Notes: generated by a model from the letters alone, not told the origin. A DNA stretch of 33,437 bases from an uncultured Eubacteriales bacterium (GCA_900315665.1 OMZX01000038.1:1-33437); one strand, 5' to 3'. Shown: positions 23,294-31,673, counted from the first letter of the stretch. Translations and numbers: made by a program.

Positions 23294-24808
23294 ATGAGCC
23301 AAAAGGCAGAATCAGAGAAGCTGCTTGTTGTAAAAGACATCAAAAAGCAATTTGGCTTGAATGTTGTGCTGAAGGGGATTGACCTTTCGGTCGCTTCAGG
23401 AGAAGTTCTAGCGCTGGTCGGCGGAAACGGCGCCGGCAAGTCGACACTGATGAAGATCATCATGGGTATCTATCAGCCGGATTATGGAGAAGTTTATATC
23501 GGGGGAGACCGTATCACATCGTTTAAGCCGATTGTTTCACTGGAAAAAGGAATATACATGGTTCCGCAGGAGCCGATGCTTTTTCCGAATATGACTGTCG
23601 AAGAGAATATCCTGATAGGCTTCAAGGAAAGCCATGCATCATTGGACGAGAGACTTCGCAAAATTATGGCGGATATTGGTTGGAATCTGGACCTTACCAG
23701 AAAGGCACTTAGCCTTACGATCGCAGAACAGCAGATCGTTGAGCTTTTACGAGGCCTTATGCGTAACGCAAGACTTCTGATCCTGGATGAGCCGACATCT
23801 TCACTGACCTTTGATGAGGTTCTTTCACTTTTTAAGGTTATCAAGGGACTGAAGGAAAAAGGCATCGGTATCATTTACATCACGCACAGGCTGAGTGAGG
23901 TATTTGTCATTGGCACACATGTAGCCATTATGAGAGACGGCCATATTACTTTACAGGGACCGATTGCGGATTTTAACCGTGACATGCTGGTAAAGGGACT
24001 TTTGCCAGATAACATGCAGGATATCGAAAAAGAAGATGTCGCATATGAGAAGGTTGATTATGAAGGCAAGAAACCTGTTCTCACGCTGGATCATTTTTCA
24101 GGATATGGCTTTAAGGATGTTTCCTTCGATGTATATCCGGGAGAGATCCTTGGCCTGGCAGGCCTGGTTGGCGCTGGCCGTACGGAACTTGCGACGACGA
24201 TATTCGGAAGGGAAAAGCCTTTAGGCGGAAAGGTCTTTCTGAACGGACAGGATGTTACCGGCCTCAGCACGAGAAAAATCATTGATGCAGGTATCAATTA
24301 TGTACCGGAGGATCGTCATCTGAATGGACTTTTCGGTATGGATTCCGTCGCAGCTAATACAACATCGTCTTTCCTCCATAACAGGGCTATGGGCAATGCG
24401 TTCCTGGACCGGAAGAAGGAATATGAGATTACCGAAAAATATATCAAGGATTTTAGAACGAAGGTGACGGGACAGGATCAGGAGGCAGGCAGCCTCTCTG
24501 GCGGTAACCAGCAGAAGATCGTCATCAGCCGCTGCCTCGCGACAAATCCGAAGGTTGTTATCCTGGATGAACCGACAAGAGGTATCGATGCGGCAGCCAG
24601 AGGAGATGTTTATTCTATCATCCTTGAGCTTAAGAAACAGGGCGTGGCGATCATCCTGATCTCTTCCGATATGGAAGAAATCGTAGAGCTGTCTGACCGG
24701 GCTGTTGTTATGTACCAGGGATATAAAAAGGATGAGTTTAAGAAGGAAGAGATTACACAGCCTGCCCTCATGAACGCTTCCTTTAATATCACGGAGAAGG
24801 AGGCCTGA
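23294..24808 (+). CDS. lsrA: LsrA: AI-2 ABC importer ATP-binding protein
   Basis: A 504-residue protein with two ABC domains, as in sugar importers of the CUT2 type. Domain 1 has Walker A GGNGAGKST at residues 43-51 and Walker B LLILDEPTSSL; its signature is the loose LSLTIAEQQ. Domain 2 has the relaxed Walker A GLVGAGRTEL, the family segment YVPEDRHLNGLFG, signature LSGGNQQKIVISR and Walker B VVILDEPTRGID. It powers import of AI-2 through LsrC and LsrD. ATG 23294 is used because AAAGGAG precedes it; the in-frame ATG at 23273 lies before that site. It is divergent from lsrR and 4 bases from lsrC. Confidence 0.93.
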   Translation: MSQKAESEKLLVVKDIKKQFGLNVVLKGIDLSVASGEVLALVGGNGAGKSTLMKIIMGIYQPDYGEVYIGGDRITSFKPIVSLEKGIYMVPQEPMLFPNMTVEENILIGFKESHASLDERLRKIMADIGWNLDLTRKALSLTIAEQQIVELLRGLMRNARLLILDEPTSSLTFDEVLSLFKVIKGLKEKGIGIIYITHRLSEVFVIGTHVAIMRDGHITLQGPIADFNRDMLVKGLLPDNMQDIEKEDVAYEKVDYEGKKPVLTLDHFSGYGFKDVSFDVYPGEILGLAGLVGAGRTELATTIFGREKPLGGKVFLNGQDVTGLSTRKIIDAGINYVPEDRHLNGLFGMDSVAANTTSSFLHNRAMGNAFLDRKKEYEITEKYIKDFRTKVTGQDQEAGSLSGGNQQKIVISRCLATNPKVVILDEPTRGIDAAARGDVYSIILELKKQGVAIILISSDMEEIVELSDRAVVMYQGYKKDEFKKEEITQPALMNASFNITEKEA

Positions 24809-24812
24809 CCCG

Positions 24813-25832
24813 ATGAACGGACTTAAAAAATTTCTAAAAGCGCGTGAGGCCGGAAGTATTATTTTCCTGATTCTTCTGTTCTTTATCGTAGGATGCATGA
24901 ATCCGGCGTTCCTGAAGCCGGCCAGCCTGCTGGCCTGCCTTAATGATTCTGTTGTATTTACGCTTTTGGCAGCGGGCATCGCGTTTGTGATTCTGACCGG
25001 TGAAATCGATGTATCGATCGGCGCTACACTTGGCATGTCGGCTGCGATTGCAGCGACGATTCTTCGGGATGGTGGAAACTGGGGCATCGCACTCGTTGCA
25101 GCACTGATTACCGGCGCGTTGATCGGCCTTGTCAATGGATGGGGCGTTTCTGTGATGAACATTCCATCCCTGATTTTCACACTCGGTGTAAATGGCGTTG
25201 TTCGAGGCATGATTTATGTGTTTACCAAGGGCGCTTGGGTTGAAAATCTTCCTGGCGAATTCACAAAGCTTGCGAATGTGATGCTGGTTGGCCAGCTGAC
25301 GGTTTTCTATGTTATTGCCATTGTGATCGTTTTAATCTGTAATTACATTACGAAGAAAACAAAACGCGGCAGATATTTTACTGCAGTTGGTGATAATATT
25401 TCCGGCGCGGCACTTGTCGGTATTCCGACAACAAAGACGAAGATTCTTGCTTACGTTCTGTGTGGTGTATTTGCTTCTCTTGCGGGTATGGCATATACAT
25501 CAAGAATCGGATTTGTCACACCGATCGCCGGCAATGGCTATGAAATGAAAGCAATCGCTGCATGCGTACTTGGTGGTGTAGCACTGACCGGCGGCCAGGG
25601 ATCACTCTTCGGCGCAGCGATAGGCGCTATCATTATGTCTTCCATCAGCCGTATCCTCATCTTCATGGGCTTCTCATCGGATTATGATAATACGATAACC
25701 GGTGTCATGCTGATTGTTATCGTAGTGGTTACTACAGTTATGCAGAACCGTGAGATCGTTAGAAACCATCACGACATGCTTCTTGCGAGAACTAATAAGG
25801 AAGAAGTGAAGAAGGAGGTGGCAGAGGCATGA
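24813..25832 (+). CDS. lsrC: LsrC: AI-2 ABC importer permease
   Basis: A 339-residue CUT2-type permease with about nine or ten membrane helices. The family pattern is clear: ILTGEIDVSIGATLGMSAAIAA (helices 2-3), then LINGW-like VNGWGVSVMNIPSLIFTLGV, and the C-terminal AACVLGGVALTGGQGSLFGAAIGA that contacts the ATPase. It forms the membrane channel with LsrD. It starts 4 bases after lsrA ends, and its stop overlaps the lsrD start (ATGA), so the three are translationally coupled. The sequence alone would fit ribose or other sugar permeases; the AI-2 assignment rests on lsrB, lsrK, lsrR and lsrF. Confidence 0.9.
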   Translation: MNGLKKFLKAREAGSIIFLILLFFIVGCMNPAFLKPASLLACLNDSVVFTLLAAGIAFVILTGEIDVSIGATLGMSAAIAATILRDGGNWGIALVAALITGALIGLVNGWGVSVMNIPSLIFTLGVNGVVRGMIYVFTKGAWVENLPGEFTKLANVMLVGQLTVFYVIAIVIVLICNYITKKTKRGRYFTAVGDNISGAALVGIPTTKTKILAYVLCGVFASLAGMAYTSRIGFVTPIAGNGYEMKAIAACVLGGVALTGGQGSLFGAAIGAIIMSSISRILIFMGFSSDYDNTITGVMLIVIVVVTTVMQNREIVRNHHDMLLARTNKEEVKKEVAEA

Positions 25833-26839
25833 ACAAGTCCTTTTCGGAGAAATTTAAGGGGTTCTTAAAGAGCTGGGAATTTGTTCTCATTATGATTCTC
25901 CTTCTGGAAGTGGTTGTATTTGCCACAAAGAATCCGAAATTTTTGAAGCCGGCTGTTTTGCTGGGCAGTATCAATGATATCATTTCCATCTGTATCATTT
26001 CGGTATTTGTTACATTCTGTATGATTACAGGCGGTATCGATATCCAGGTTGGTTCGATCGTCGGCCTGACATCCATCATTATCGGCGTTTCATGGCAGGA
26101 TTTTGGATTTAATATCTGGGGCGCTGCAGTCATGGGCATCATTGTTGCAGCACTTTGCGGTGCACTTTCTGGTTTCTTCGTCGCATATTGCGATGTACAG
26201 CCGATGGTTGTCACACTGGGCGGCAGCTTCCTGTATTCAGGCATCGCACTTTTAATCTCAAATCTGTCAGCGACAGCGAGCTATAAGGGTATCAGCGGAT
26301 TCCCGGACAGCTTCAAATTCATTTCAAAATTTCGTTTCTTTGGCGTTTTACCTTTGCAGGTGGTAATTTTTGTTGTATTAACGATTATTGCGTATATTCT
26401 TCTCAATAAAACGAAATATGGCAGGATGCTCTTCCTGGTTGGCGCGAATCGTCAGGCAGCAGAATATTCCGGTATTAATGCAAGACTTGTTACGATGGTA
26501 ACCTATATCCTTTCTGCCATGTCTGCATCAATCGCCGGCATCATCCTGACCTCCTATCTCGGAACCGCAAAGTCTGATCTTGGTTCTACCTTTACATTGC
26601 AGATCATTACAGCATGCGTTCTCGGCGGTACACTCTCCACCGGCGGCAAGGGTTCTGCAGTTGGTACTGCACTGGCGGCTGTCGTAATCGGCGTTCTGAA
26701 GTTTGGATTACCACTTGCCTTCGGCGTAAACCAGCAGTACATGGATATTCCGGTTGGTGCGCTGCTTCTGATCGTTGTAATCGTGAGAGCAGCATTAAAT
26801 AACCAGAAGGTTATTGCATTTTTTCACAAAAAGAAGTAA
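25829..26839 (+). CDS. lsrD: LsrD: AI-2 ABC importer permease
   Basis: A 336-residue permease paired with LsrC, with about ten membrane helices. Family segments include MITGGIDIQVGSIVGLTSII, GALSGFFVAYCDVQPMVVTLGG and the coupling region ITACVLGGTLSTGGKGSAVGTALAA. It overlaps lsrC by four bases (ATGA). The start follows AAGGAGGTGG inside lsrC. It is separated from lsrB by 177 bases that carry a second promoter, so the binding protein can be expressed independently of the membrane components. Confidence 0.9.
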   Translation: MNKSFSEKFKGFLKSWEFVLIMILLLEVVVFATKNPKFLKPAVLLGSINDIISICIISVFVTFCMITGGIDIQVGSIVGLTSIIIGVSWQDFGFNIWGAAVMGIIVAALCGALSGFFVAYCDVQPMVVTLGGSFLYSGIALLISNLSATASYKGISGFPDSFKFISKFRFFGVLPLQVVIFVVLTIIAYILLNKTKYGRMLFLVGANRQAAEYSGINARLVTMVTYILSAMSASIAGIILTSYLGTAKSDLGSTFTLQIITACVLGGTLSTGGKGSAVGTALAAVVIGVLKFGLPLAFGVNQQYMDIPVGALLLIVVIVRAALNNQKVIAFFHKKK

Positions 26840-26878
26840 TATCCTTACGGATGATTAAAATAACCAAAAAAAATCAGA

Positions 26879-26907
26879 TTGAAAAGCGAATATTTGTACA
26901 TTTTAAT
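26879..26907 (+). promoter_or_regulatory. Internal promoter for lsrB
   Basis: TTGAAA at 26879-26884, a 17-base spacer and TTTAAT at 26902-26907, giving a leader of about 100 bases. Confidence 0.6.
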
Positions 26908-26921
26908 GGTACAAATGTTCA
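26892..26921 (+). promoter_or_regulatory. Candidate LsrR operator over the lsrB promoter
   Basis: A perfect dyad ATTTGTAC (26892-26899), 9-base spacer, GTACAAAT (26909-26916) brackets the -10 box. The right half continues into ACAAATGTTCA (26911-26921), which is also found in the lsrR-lsrA spacer. A bound repressor would exclude RNA polymerase. The identity of the repressor is inferred from context. Confidence 0.55.
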
Positions 26922-27016
26922 GGGTTTTCTTAGAAAGCATTAAAAGTGCACAATAAAAACTGTAATTTATGCATCAAAAATATACAAAACGATGCATGCA
27001 ATATAAGGAGGTTTAT

Positions 27017-28213
27017 ATGAAAAAAAGAATTGTAGCTATGGCACTGGCTGCCACTATGGTGGCATCCCTCGCAGCGTGCGGATCTTCTTCTTCGGGATCT
27101 GCCGAGACAACGAAGGCAGCCGAGACAACAAAGGCAGCTGAGACAACAGCAGCACCCGCAGCGACAGAAGCCGCTAAGGAAACGACGGCAGCGGCAGCCG
27201 AAGCATCCGGTGATGTAAAGTCTGTAGAAGGCATGACGATTGCATTTATTCCGAAGGTAACTGGTAACGCATTCTTCGAGTCTGCAAACAAGGGCGCTCA
27301 GAAATATGCTGAGAAGTGGGGCATCACAGTAAATTATACTGGTTCACCGAACGCGGCTGTAGCGGATGAGGTACAGGTTGTTAACCAGGCAGCTGCTTCC
27401 GGCGCTGATGGTATCTGCCTTTCCTCTGTAGATGCTACTGGTCTTGATGATGCATTAAAGAGTGCAACGGATGCCGGCGTTGTTGTAGGAACATGGGATT
27501 CCGACGTTTCTACAGATGCAAGAACATTGATGGTATCCCAGGGTACTCCGGAGATTCTTGGCAAGATGCTCGTTGATATGGGTGCTGATGCTCTTACAAA
27601 GCGCGGCAAGGATATCGCGAAGGATCCGATCAAGTATTGCTGGCATTATTCAAACGCAACAGTAACCGACCAGAATTCATGGCAGGTTGCTGGTGAGAAG
27701 TATATCAAGGAAACCTATCCGAACTGGGAAAATGTTGCTCCGGATAACTATTATTCCGAGCAGGATGCAGAGAAGGCAGTTACTGTAGGTGCTTCTGTCC
27801 TTGATGCACATTCTGACATCGATCTGATCATCTGCAACGACTCTACAGCACTTCCGGGCCAGGCTAAGGCTGCCCAGAACAAGGGTCTTACAAAGAACGA
27901 TGTTACAATCACTGGCTTTGCTTCTCCGCAGTCCATGAAGGAATATGCAGAGGCTGATGTCCTTGAAGAGTGGGGACTCTGGGATTGTGGCGTACAGGGC
28001 GCTATGGGATGCTATCTGACAGCTTATATCGCTGCAGGCAATACCGTTCATGTAGGCGACAAGATCAACATTCCGGAAATCGGTGAGGTTGAGGTTCTTG
28101 CCAATGACTCCATCTCCGAGGGTGCAACGACTGCTGATGAGAACAATGGTGTTGTTCTTCTTCCGGAAAGACTTACCTTCAATAAGGACAATGTAAATGA
28201 TTATGATTTCTAA
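27017..28213 (+). CDS. lsrB: LsrB: AI-2-binding lipoprotein
   Basis: A 398-residue lipoprotein. The signal peptide ends in the lipobox LAAC at Cys21; a low-complexity Thr/Ala/Glu linker with TTKAAE repeats runs to about residue 66. The binding domain follows. Ligand residues known from Salmonella LsrB can be placed: Lys80 in AFIPKVTGNAFF, Asp in GTWDSDV, the Asp-Gln pair in VTDQNSW, and Pro in STALPGQAKA. The position matching the last Ala ligand seems to be Gln, depending on alignment. It captures AI-2 outside the cell for LsrACD. The start ATG follows AAGGAGG; an upstream in-frame ATG at 26969 lacks one. It has its own promoter. Confidence 0.9.
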   Translation: MKKRIVAMALAATMVASLAACGSSSSGSAETTKAAETTKAAETTAAPAATEAAKETTAAAAEASGDVKSVEGMTIAFIPKVTGNAFFESANKGAQKYAEKWGITVNYTGSPNAAVADEVQVVNQAAASGADGICLSSVDATGLDDALKSATDAGVVVGTWDSDVSTDARTLMVSQGTPEILGKMLVDMGADALTKRGKDIAKDPIKYCWHYSNATVTDQNSWQVAGEKYIKETYPNWENVAPDNYYSEQDAEKAVTVGASVLDAHSDIDLIICNDSTALPGQAKAAQNKGLTKNDVTITGFASPQSMKEYAEADVLEEWGLWDCGVQGAMGCYLTAYIAAGNTVHVGDKINIPEIGEVEVLANDSISEGATTADENNGVVLLPERLTFNKDNVNDYDF

Positions 28214-28235
28214 CTTTTAAGCTAGAATCGATATA

Positions 28236-28287
28236 CTGCTCCGGTGGGTCAGACCCCAGAGCAGCTTTAGAACCGAGGTTGTCGGTT
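28236..28287 (+). promoter_or_regulatory. Two hairpins between lsrB and lsrF
   Basis: Stem CTGCTC...GAGCAG (28236-28264) with inner GGGT/ACCC, then AACCG (28271-28275)/CGGTT (28283-28287). There is no T-run. They probably stabilise the lsrB end of the message or damp read-through to lsrF rather than terminate it fully. Confidence 0.4.
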
Positions 28288-28333
28288 CGCAGGAAAAGTA
28301 AAAATGGATCTACAGCTTTGAAAGGAGAAAATT

Positions 28334-29227
28334 ATGGCAGATCTTGATGGCTTAAAGGTAGCACACAATTATTATGTGGATGTTCCTTTTCAGAATAATA
28401 AAGGATTTTATGTGAAGGGTGCGAACGCACTGGACTGGGGCATGAAGAAGCATCTTGCCCATATTTTTAATCCAAAGAGCGGAAATACGGTTATGTTTGC
28501 CTTTGATCATGGCTATTTCATGGGTGCAGCAGCGGGACTTGAAAGACTGGATATCGAGATTCCGAAGCTGATTCCGAATATCGACGTTCTGATGGCAACA
28601 AGGGGCGGACTTCGGAGCTGCATCGATCCGGCACTGATCGGCGATAAGGGCATTGCACTTCGTGCAACATCAGGATCGTCTATGCTGGATGAGGATCTGT
28701 CACATGAAGCACTCGCTGTTGATGCTATGGAAGCAAGCAGAATGAATGCAGATTGCCTTGCAATCCAGACGTTCATTGGTGCAGATGGTGAACTTTCCTC
28801 TCTTGATAATCTTGCAAAGGCTGTAAATTTCGGACAGCAGTATTCGATTCCGATTCTTGGCGTTGTTGCTGTTGGTAAGCAGATGGAAAGAACACCGAGA
28901 TTCTTCAAGCTGGCAACACGTATTCTTGCAGAACTTGGTGCAAACATTGTAAAAACCTATAATTGTGAAAACTTCGATGAGGTTGCTGCGGCTTGTCCGG
29001 TTCCGATTGTTGTAGCCGGCGGTAAGAAGGTTCCTGAGAAGGAAGCGCTTGAGATGGCTTATAGTGTCATTCAGAATGGGGCACATGGCGTTGATATGGG
29101 ACGTAATATCTTCCAGTCGCTTCATCCGGTTGAGATGAGCAAGGCAGTTCGCATGATCGTTCATGAGAAGGCAACTGCAAAGGAAGCATATGAGTTCTAC
29201 GAGGATGCGATTCATCCTGTTCAGTAA
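28334..29227 (+). CDS. lsrF: LsrF: 3-hydroxy-5-phosphonooxypentane-2,4-dione thiolase
   Basis: A 297-residue class I aldolase-fold protein, near the 291 residues of E. coli LsrF and similar throughout. Shared features include MADLD at the start, KGANALDWGMKKHLAHIFNP, MFAFDHGYFMGA, the VKTY segment carrying the active-site Lys, CPVPIVVAGGKKVPEKEAL and GAHGVDMGRNIFQSLHPV. It transfers an acetyl group from the isomerised AI-2 phosphate to CoA, giving acetyl-CoA and dihydroxyacetone phosphate. It starts behind AAAGGAG and follows lsrB, as in enterics. The lsrG gene that normally follows is replaced by a mutarotase-like gene. Confidence 0.95.
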   Translation: MADLDGLKVAHNYYVDVPFQNNKGFYVKGANALDWGMKKHLAHIFNPKSGNTVMFAFDHGYFMGAAAGLERLDIEIPKLIPNIDVLMATRGGLRSCIDPALIGDKGIALRATSGSSMLDEDLSHEALAVDAMEASRMNADCLAIQTFIGADGELSSLDNLAKAVNFGQQYSIPILGVVAVGKQMERTPRFFKLATRILAELGANIVKTYNCENFDEVAAACPVPIVVAGGKKVPEKEALEMAYSVIQNGAHGVDMGRNIFQSLHPVEMSKAVRMIVHEKATAKEAYEFYEDAIHPVQ

Positions 29228-29345
29228 CTGGTATATTGGAAAGACAGTAGGGAGCACTTTCAGATATGAGAGTGCTCTTTGCTGATTTAAAGCTATTTAT
29301 GCGGTATGATTTATAAAACCGTGCGTATGTACGAAGGAAGTAGCT

Positions 29346-29774
29346 ATGTTAAAAGGAATTCCGAAACTTTTGAGTCCCGAGCTTTTGAAAGTGCTGAGTG
29401 AAATGGGACATGGGGATCGGCTGGTGATTGCAGACGGTAATTTTCCGTGCGAAAGCATCGGTAAGGATGCGATCGTGATTCGCTGTGACGGCCATGGAGT
29501 CAATGAAATATTGGATGCCGTGCTGAAGGTGATGCCGCTGGATCAGTTTGTCGAGAAATCAGCATTTCTCATGAATCCGCCGGAGAAGGATGCAAAGGAG
29601 CCGGAAGTATGGGCTTCTTACAAGGAGACAATCAAAAAGACAGAGGATATTAATCGACTTTCTGTCATTGAAAAACCGGATTTTATGGCTGAGGCGAGAA
29701 AAGCATATTGCATTATTGCCTCTTCAGAGACGGCTCTTTATGCAAATATTATGCTCCAAAAGGGATGTGTCTAA
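29346..29774 (+). CDS. FucU/RbsD-family mutarotase in the lsr locus
   Basis: A 142-residue protein with the family's N-terminal signature LKGIPKLLSPELLKVLSEMG, then HGD with the catalytic His22, ADGNFP, and IRCDGHGVNEILDAVLKVMPLD. FucU and RbsD speed anomer interconversion of free sugars and form ring-shaped oligomers. No fucose or ribose genes are near. It lies 118 bases after lsrF, with a GAAGGA ribosome binding site. AI-2 precursor DPD exists in open and cyclic anomeric forms, so a mutarotase could supply the form used by LsrK or LsrF, or replace LsrG; this is inference. The family call is firm. Confidence 0.85.
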   Translation: MLKGIPKLLSPELLKVLSEMGHGDRLVIADGNFPCESIGKDAIVIRCDGHGVNEILDAVLKVMPLDQFVEKSAFLMNPPEKDAKEPEVWASYKETIKKTEDINRLSVIEKPDFMAEARKAYCIIASSETALYANIMLQKGCV

Positions 29775-29791
29775 AAGTATTTCTATAGGGA

Positions 29792-29820
29792 TGGAAATTT
29801 AACATATAACGTGTTAAAAT
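29792..29820 (+). promoter_or_regulatory. Possible fba promoter with dyad
   Basis: TGGAAA at 29792-29797, 17-base spacer and TAAAAT at 29815-29820. Between and over the -10 lies the dyad TTTAACA (29798-29804)/TGTTAAA (29812-29818), a possible operator of unknown factor. Its orientation is opposite to a Rex site. Confidence 0.4.
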
Positions 29821-29876
29821 ATAAACAATCTCTGTAGAGAGGGACCTTTCATCACGTTTATGTAGGAGGAAACAGA

Positions 29877-30746
29877 ATGTTAGTCAATGCAAAAGAAATG
29901 CTGGACAAGGCACTTGCCGGCCATTATGCAGTGCCGCACTTCAATATCAATGACCTCGAGTGGACAAAGGCTGTTTTAACAGCAAGTGAGGAGATGAAGT
30001 CCCCGGTTATCGTTGGTGTTTCTACCGGTGCCGGTAAGTATATGACAGGCTTTAAGACCGTTGCCGCTATGGTACGCGCGATGCATGATTCTCTCGGCAT
30101 CACAGTACCGGTTGCCCTCCATCTGGATCATGGTACCTATGAAGCATGCTATGATTGTATCGATGCTGGTTTCACATCGATCATGTTTGATGGCTCTCAT
30201 TTCGATATAGACGAGAATGTTGCGAAGACAAAGGAGCTTGTTGCTGCTGCTCACAAGGCAGGACTTTCGATCGAGGCAGAGGTAGGCGGTATCGGCGGAA
30301 CCGAGGATGGTGTTACCTCCGCGGGTGAAAAGGCAGATCCGAAGCAGTGCAAGATGATCGCTGACCTTGGCGTGGATTTCCTCGCTGCAGGCATCGGAAA
30401 CATTCATGGTATTTATCCGGCTGACTGGCAGGGACTTGATTTTAACGTTCTTGCAGAGATTAAGAAGGAAATCGGTGAGCTTCCGATGGTTCTTCACGGT
30501 GGTACTGGTATCCCGGAGGATCAGATCAAGAAAGCTATCTCTCTTGGTGTTTCCAAGATCAATGTAAACACAGAGCTTCAGCTTGTATTTGCTAAGGCTA
30601 CGAGAGAGTACATCGAGGCCGGTAAAGATAAAGAGGGTAAGGGCTATGATCCTCGTAAGCTCTTAAAGCCGGGCTATGAGGCTATGGTAGAAGAGTGCAA
30701 GTATAAGATTAAGGAATTTGGCTCTGAAGGCAAGGCAAACGCATAA
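29877..30746 (+). CDS. fba: Class II fructose-bisphosphate aldolase
   Basis: A 289-residue zinc aldolase, joining DHAP and glyceraldehyde 3-phosphate or the reverse. Zinc and substrate residues lie in ALHLDHGTYEACYDCIDAGF (about 80-100), EAEVGGIGGTEDG, GNIHGIYP (His ligand), VLHGGTGIPEDQI and SKINVNTELQ. It starts behind AGGAGGAAACAG. Placed after lsrF, it can consume the DHAP made from AI-2, although it may simply be the cell's glycolytic enzyme: it has its own promoter and a strong terminator. Tagatose-bisphosphate aldolases share this fold; the sequence reads more like the glycolytic type. Confidence 0.88.
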   Translation: MLVNAKEMLDKALAGHYAVPHFNINDLEWTKAVLTASEEMKSPVIVGVSTGAGKYMTGFKTVAAMVRAMHDSLGITVPVALHLDHGTYEACYDCIDAGFTSIMFDGSHFDIDENVAKTKELVAAAHKAGLSIEAEVGGIGGTEDGVTSAGEKADPKQCKMIADLGVDFLAAGIGNIHGIYPADWQGLDFNVLAEIKKEIGELPMVLHGGTGIPEDQIKKAISLGVSKINVNTELQLVFAKATREYIEAGKDKEGKGYDPRKLLKPGYEAMVEECKYKIKEFGSEGKANA

Positions 30747-30757
30747 GGCGCGTCGCT

Positions 30758-30816
30758 TTTTGAAAAACTTCCGATTTTGAGAACTCTGTTCTTCAAATCG
30801 GAAGTTTTTCTTTTAC
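30758..30816 (+). terminator. Rho-independent terminator after fba
   Basis: Stem AAAAACTTCCGATTT with its near-perfect complement AAATCGGAAGTTTTT, followed by CTTTT. It marks the end of the lsr region and can serve convergent coaX as well. Confidence 0.75.
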
Positions 30817-30875
30817 TTATTTGGAAATCATCGATAGATTGACGAGACTTCTGATATTTGAATCCGCTAATATTC

Positions 30876-31652
30876 CTATTTTCCGCGGTTCAGCCTGAAA
30901 ATTTCGCCGAGTCCCTCCATCTGGAGATTTTCATTGAGAAGAATTTTATGTCGGCAGTAGCGGATAACAGTGCCTGCGAGACCGCCCGTGGCAATGATTG
31001 AAGCGGCAGGACGACCGAGCTCGTGATCGAAACGGTCTATCACGCCATCGATCGCTCCGGCAGCACCATAGAGGAGTCCCGCCTTCATGGAATCGGCTGT
31101 CGAAGTGCAGATCACCTTCTTCGGGTTACTGATCTCGATGGATGGCAGAAGGGAGGTTTCTCTTGCAAGTGCGTGCATGGAAATACTGACACCAGGCATG
31201 ATCACACCGCCGATGTATGCGCCTGCTTCATTAACGACAGTAATGGTAGTGGCTGTTCCCATGCTGACGATGATCGCCGGCAGAGGACAGCTTTTTTTTG
31301 CACCGACTGCCGCAGTGACCAGATCGGCTGCGACCGTACCCGGATCGTCGATCTGCAGCTTCAGTCCTGTTTTCGTACCGACACCGACGACGAGCGCATG
31401 CTTCCCTGTGATGAGATGCAACGCGTCCGATAGGATATCCGTGAGTGGCGGCACAACACTCGATAACACGACACCCTCGGTCGAATGAACCGGAATCTTC
31501 AGAAGCCGTAGGATCCGGTCGATATCCGAAGCATATTCATACATCGTTTTGTTGAGACTAGTTTCTACCCGGATGATCGGCGCCACGACCTTTCCATCCT
31601 CGAGACAACCGATTTTAATGAGCGTATTACCACAGTCGACACATAAAATCAT
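30876..31652 (-). CDS. coaX: Type III pantothenate kinase
   Basis: A 258-residue ASKHA-fold kinase catalysing the first step of coenzyme A synthesis. The phosphate loop is MILCVDCGNTLIKIG (residues 1-15), where DxGNT is the type III hallmark. DDPGTVAADLVTAAVG (about 102-117) matches the GADR region but has Asp-Leu where most have Asp-Arg. SMGTATTITVV (about 130-140) and IIATGGLAGTV complete the ATP site. It starts behind CGGAGGT and has a strong own promoter. No coaBC, birA or ftsH partner is in view. The altered DR position is notable but common anaerobe variants exist. Confidence 0.88.
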   Translation of the reverse strand: MILCVDCGNTLIKIGCLEDGKVVAPIIRVETSLNKTMYEYASDIDRILRLLKIPVHSTEGVVLSSVVPPLTDILSDALHLITGKHALVVGVGTKTGLKLQIDDPGTVAADLVTAAVGAKKSCPLPAIIVSMGTATTITVVNEAGAYIGGVIMPGVSISMHALARETSLLPSIEISNPKKVICTSTADSMKAGLLYGAAGAIDGVIDRFDHELGRPAASIIATGGLAGTVIRYCRHKILLNENLQMEGLGEIFRLNRGK

Positions 31653-31673
31653 ACCATTACCTCCGTTTTTTAC

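Noticed and set aside
28214-28333. Riboswitch in the lsrB-lsrF gap
   Set aside because: Two simple hairpins only; no match to a known aptamer core, and it lies inside an operon already explained by LsrR control.
29798-29818. Rex site upstream of fba
   Set aside because: The dyad TTTAACA-N7-TGTTAAA has the half-sites in the reverse order to the Rex consensus.
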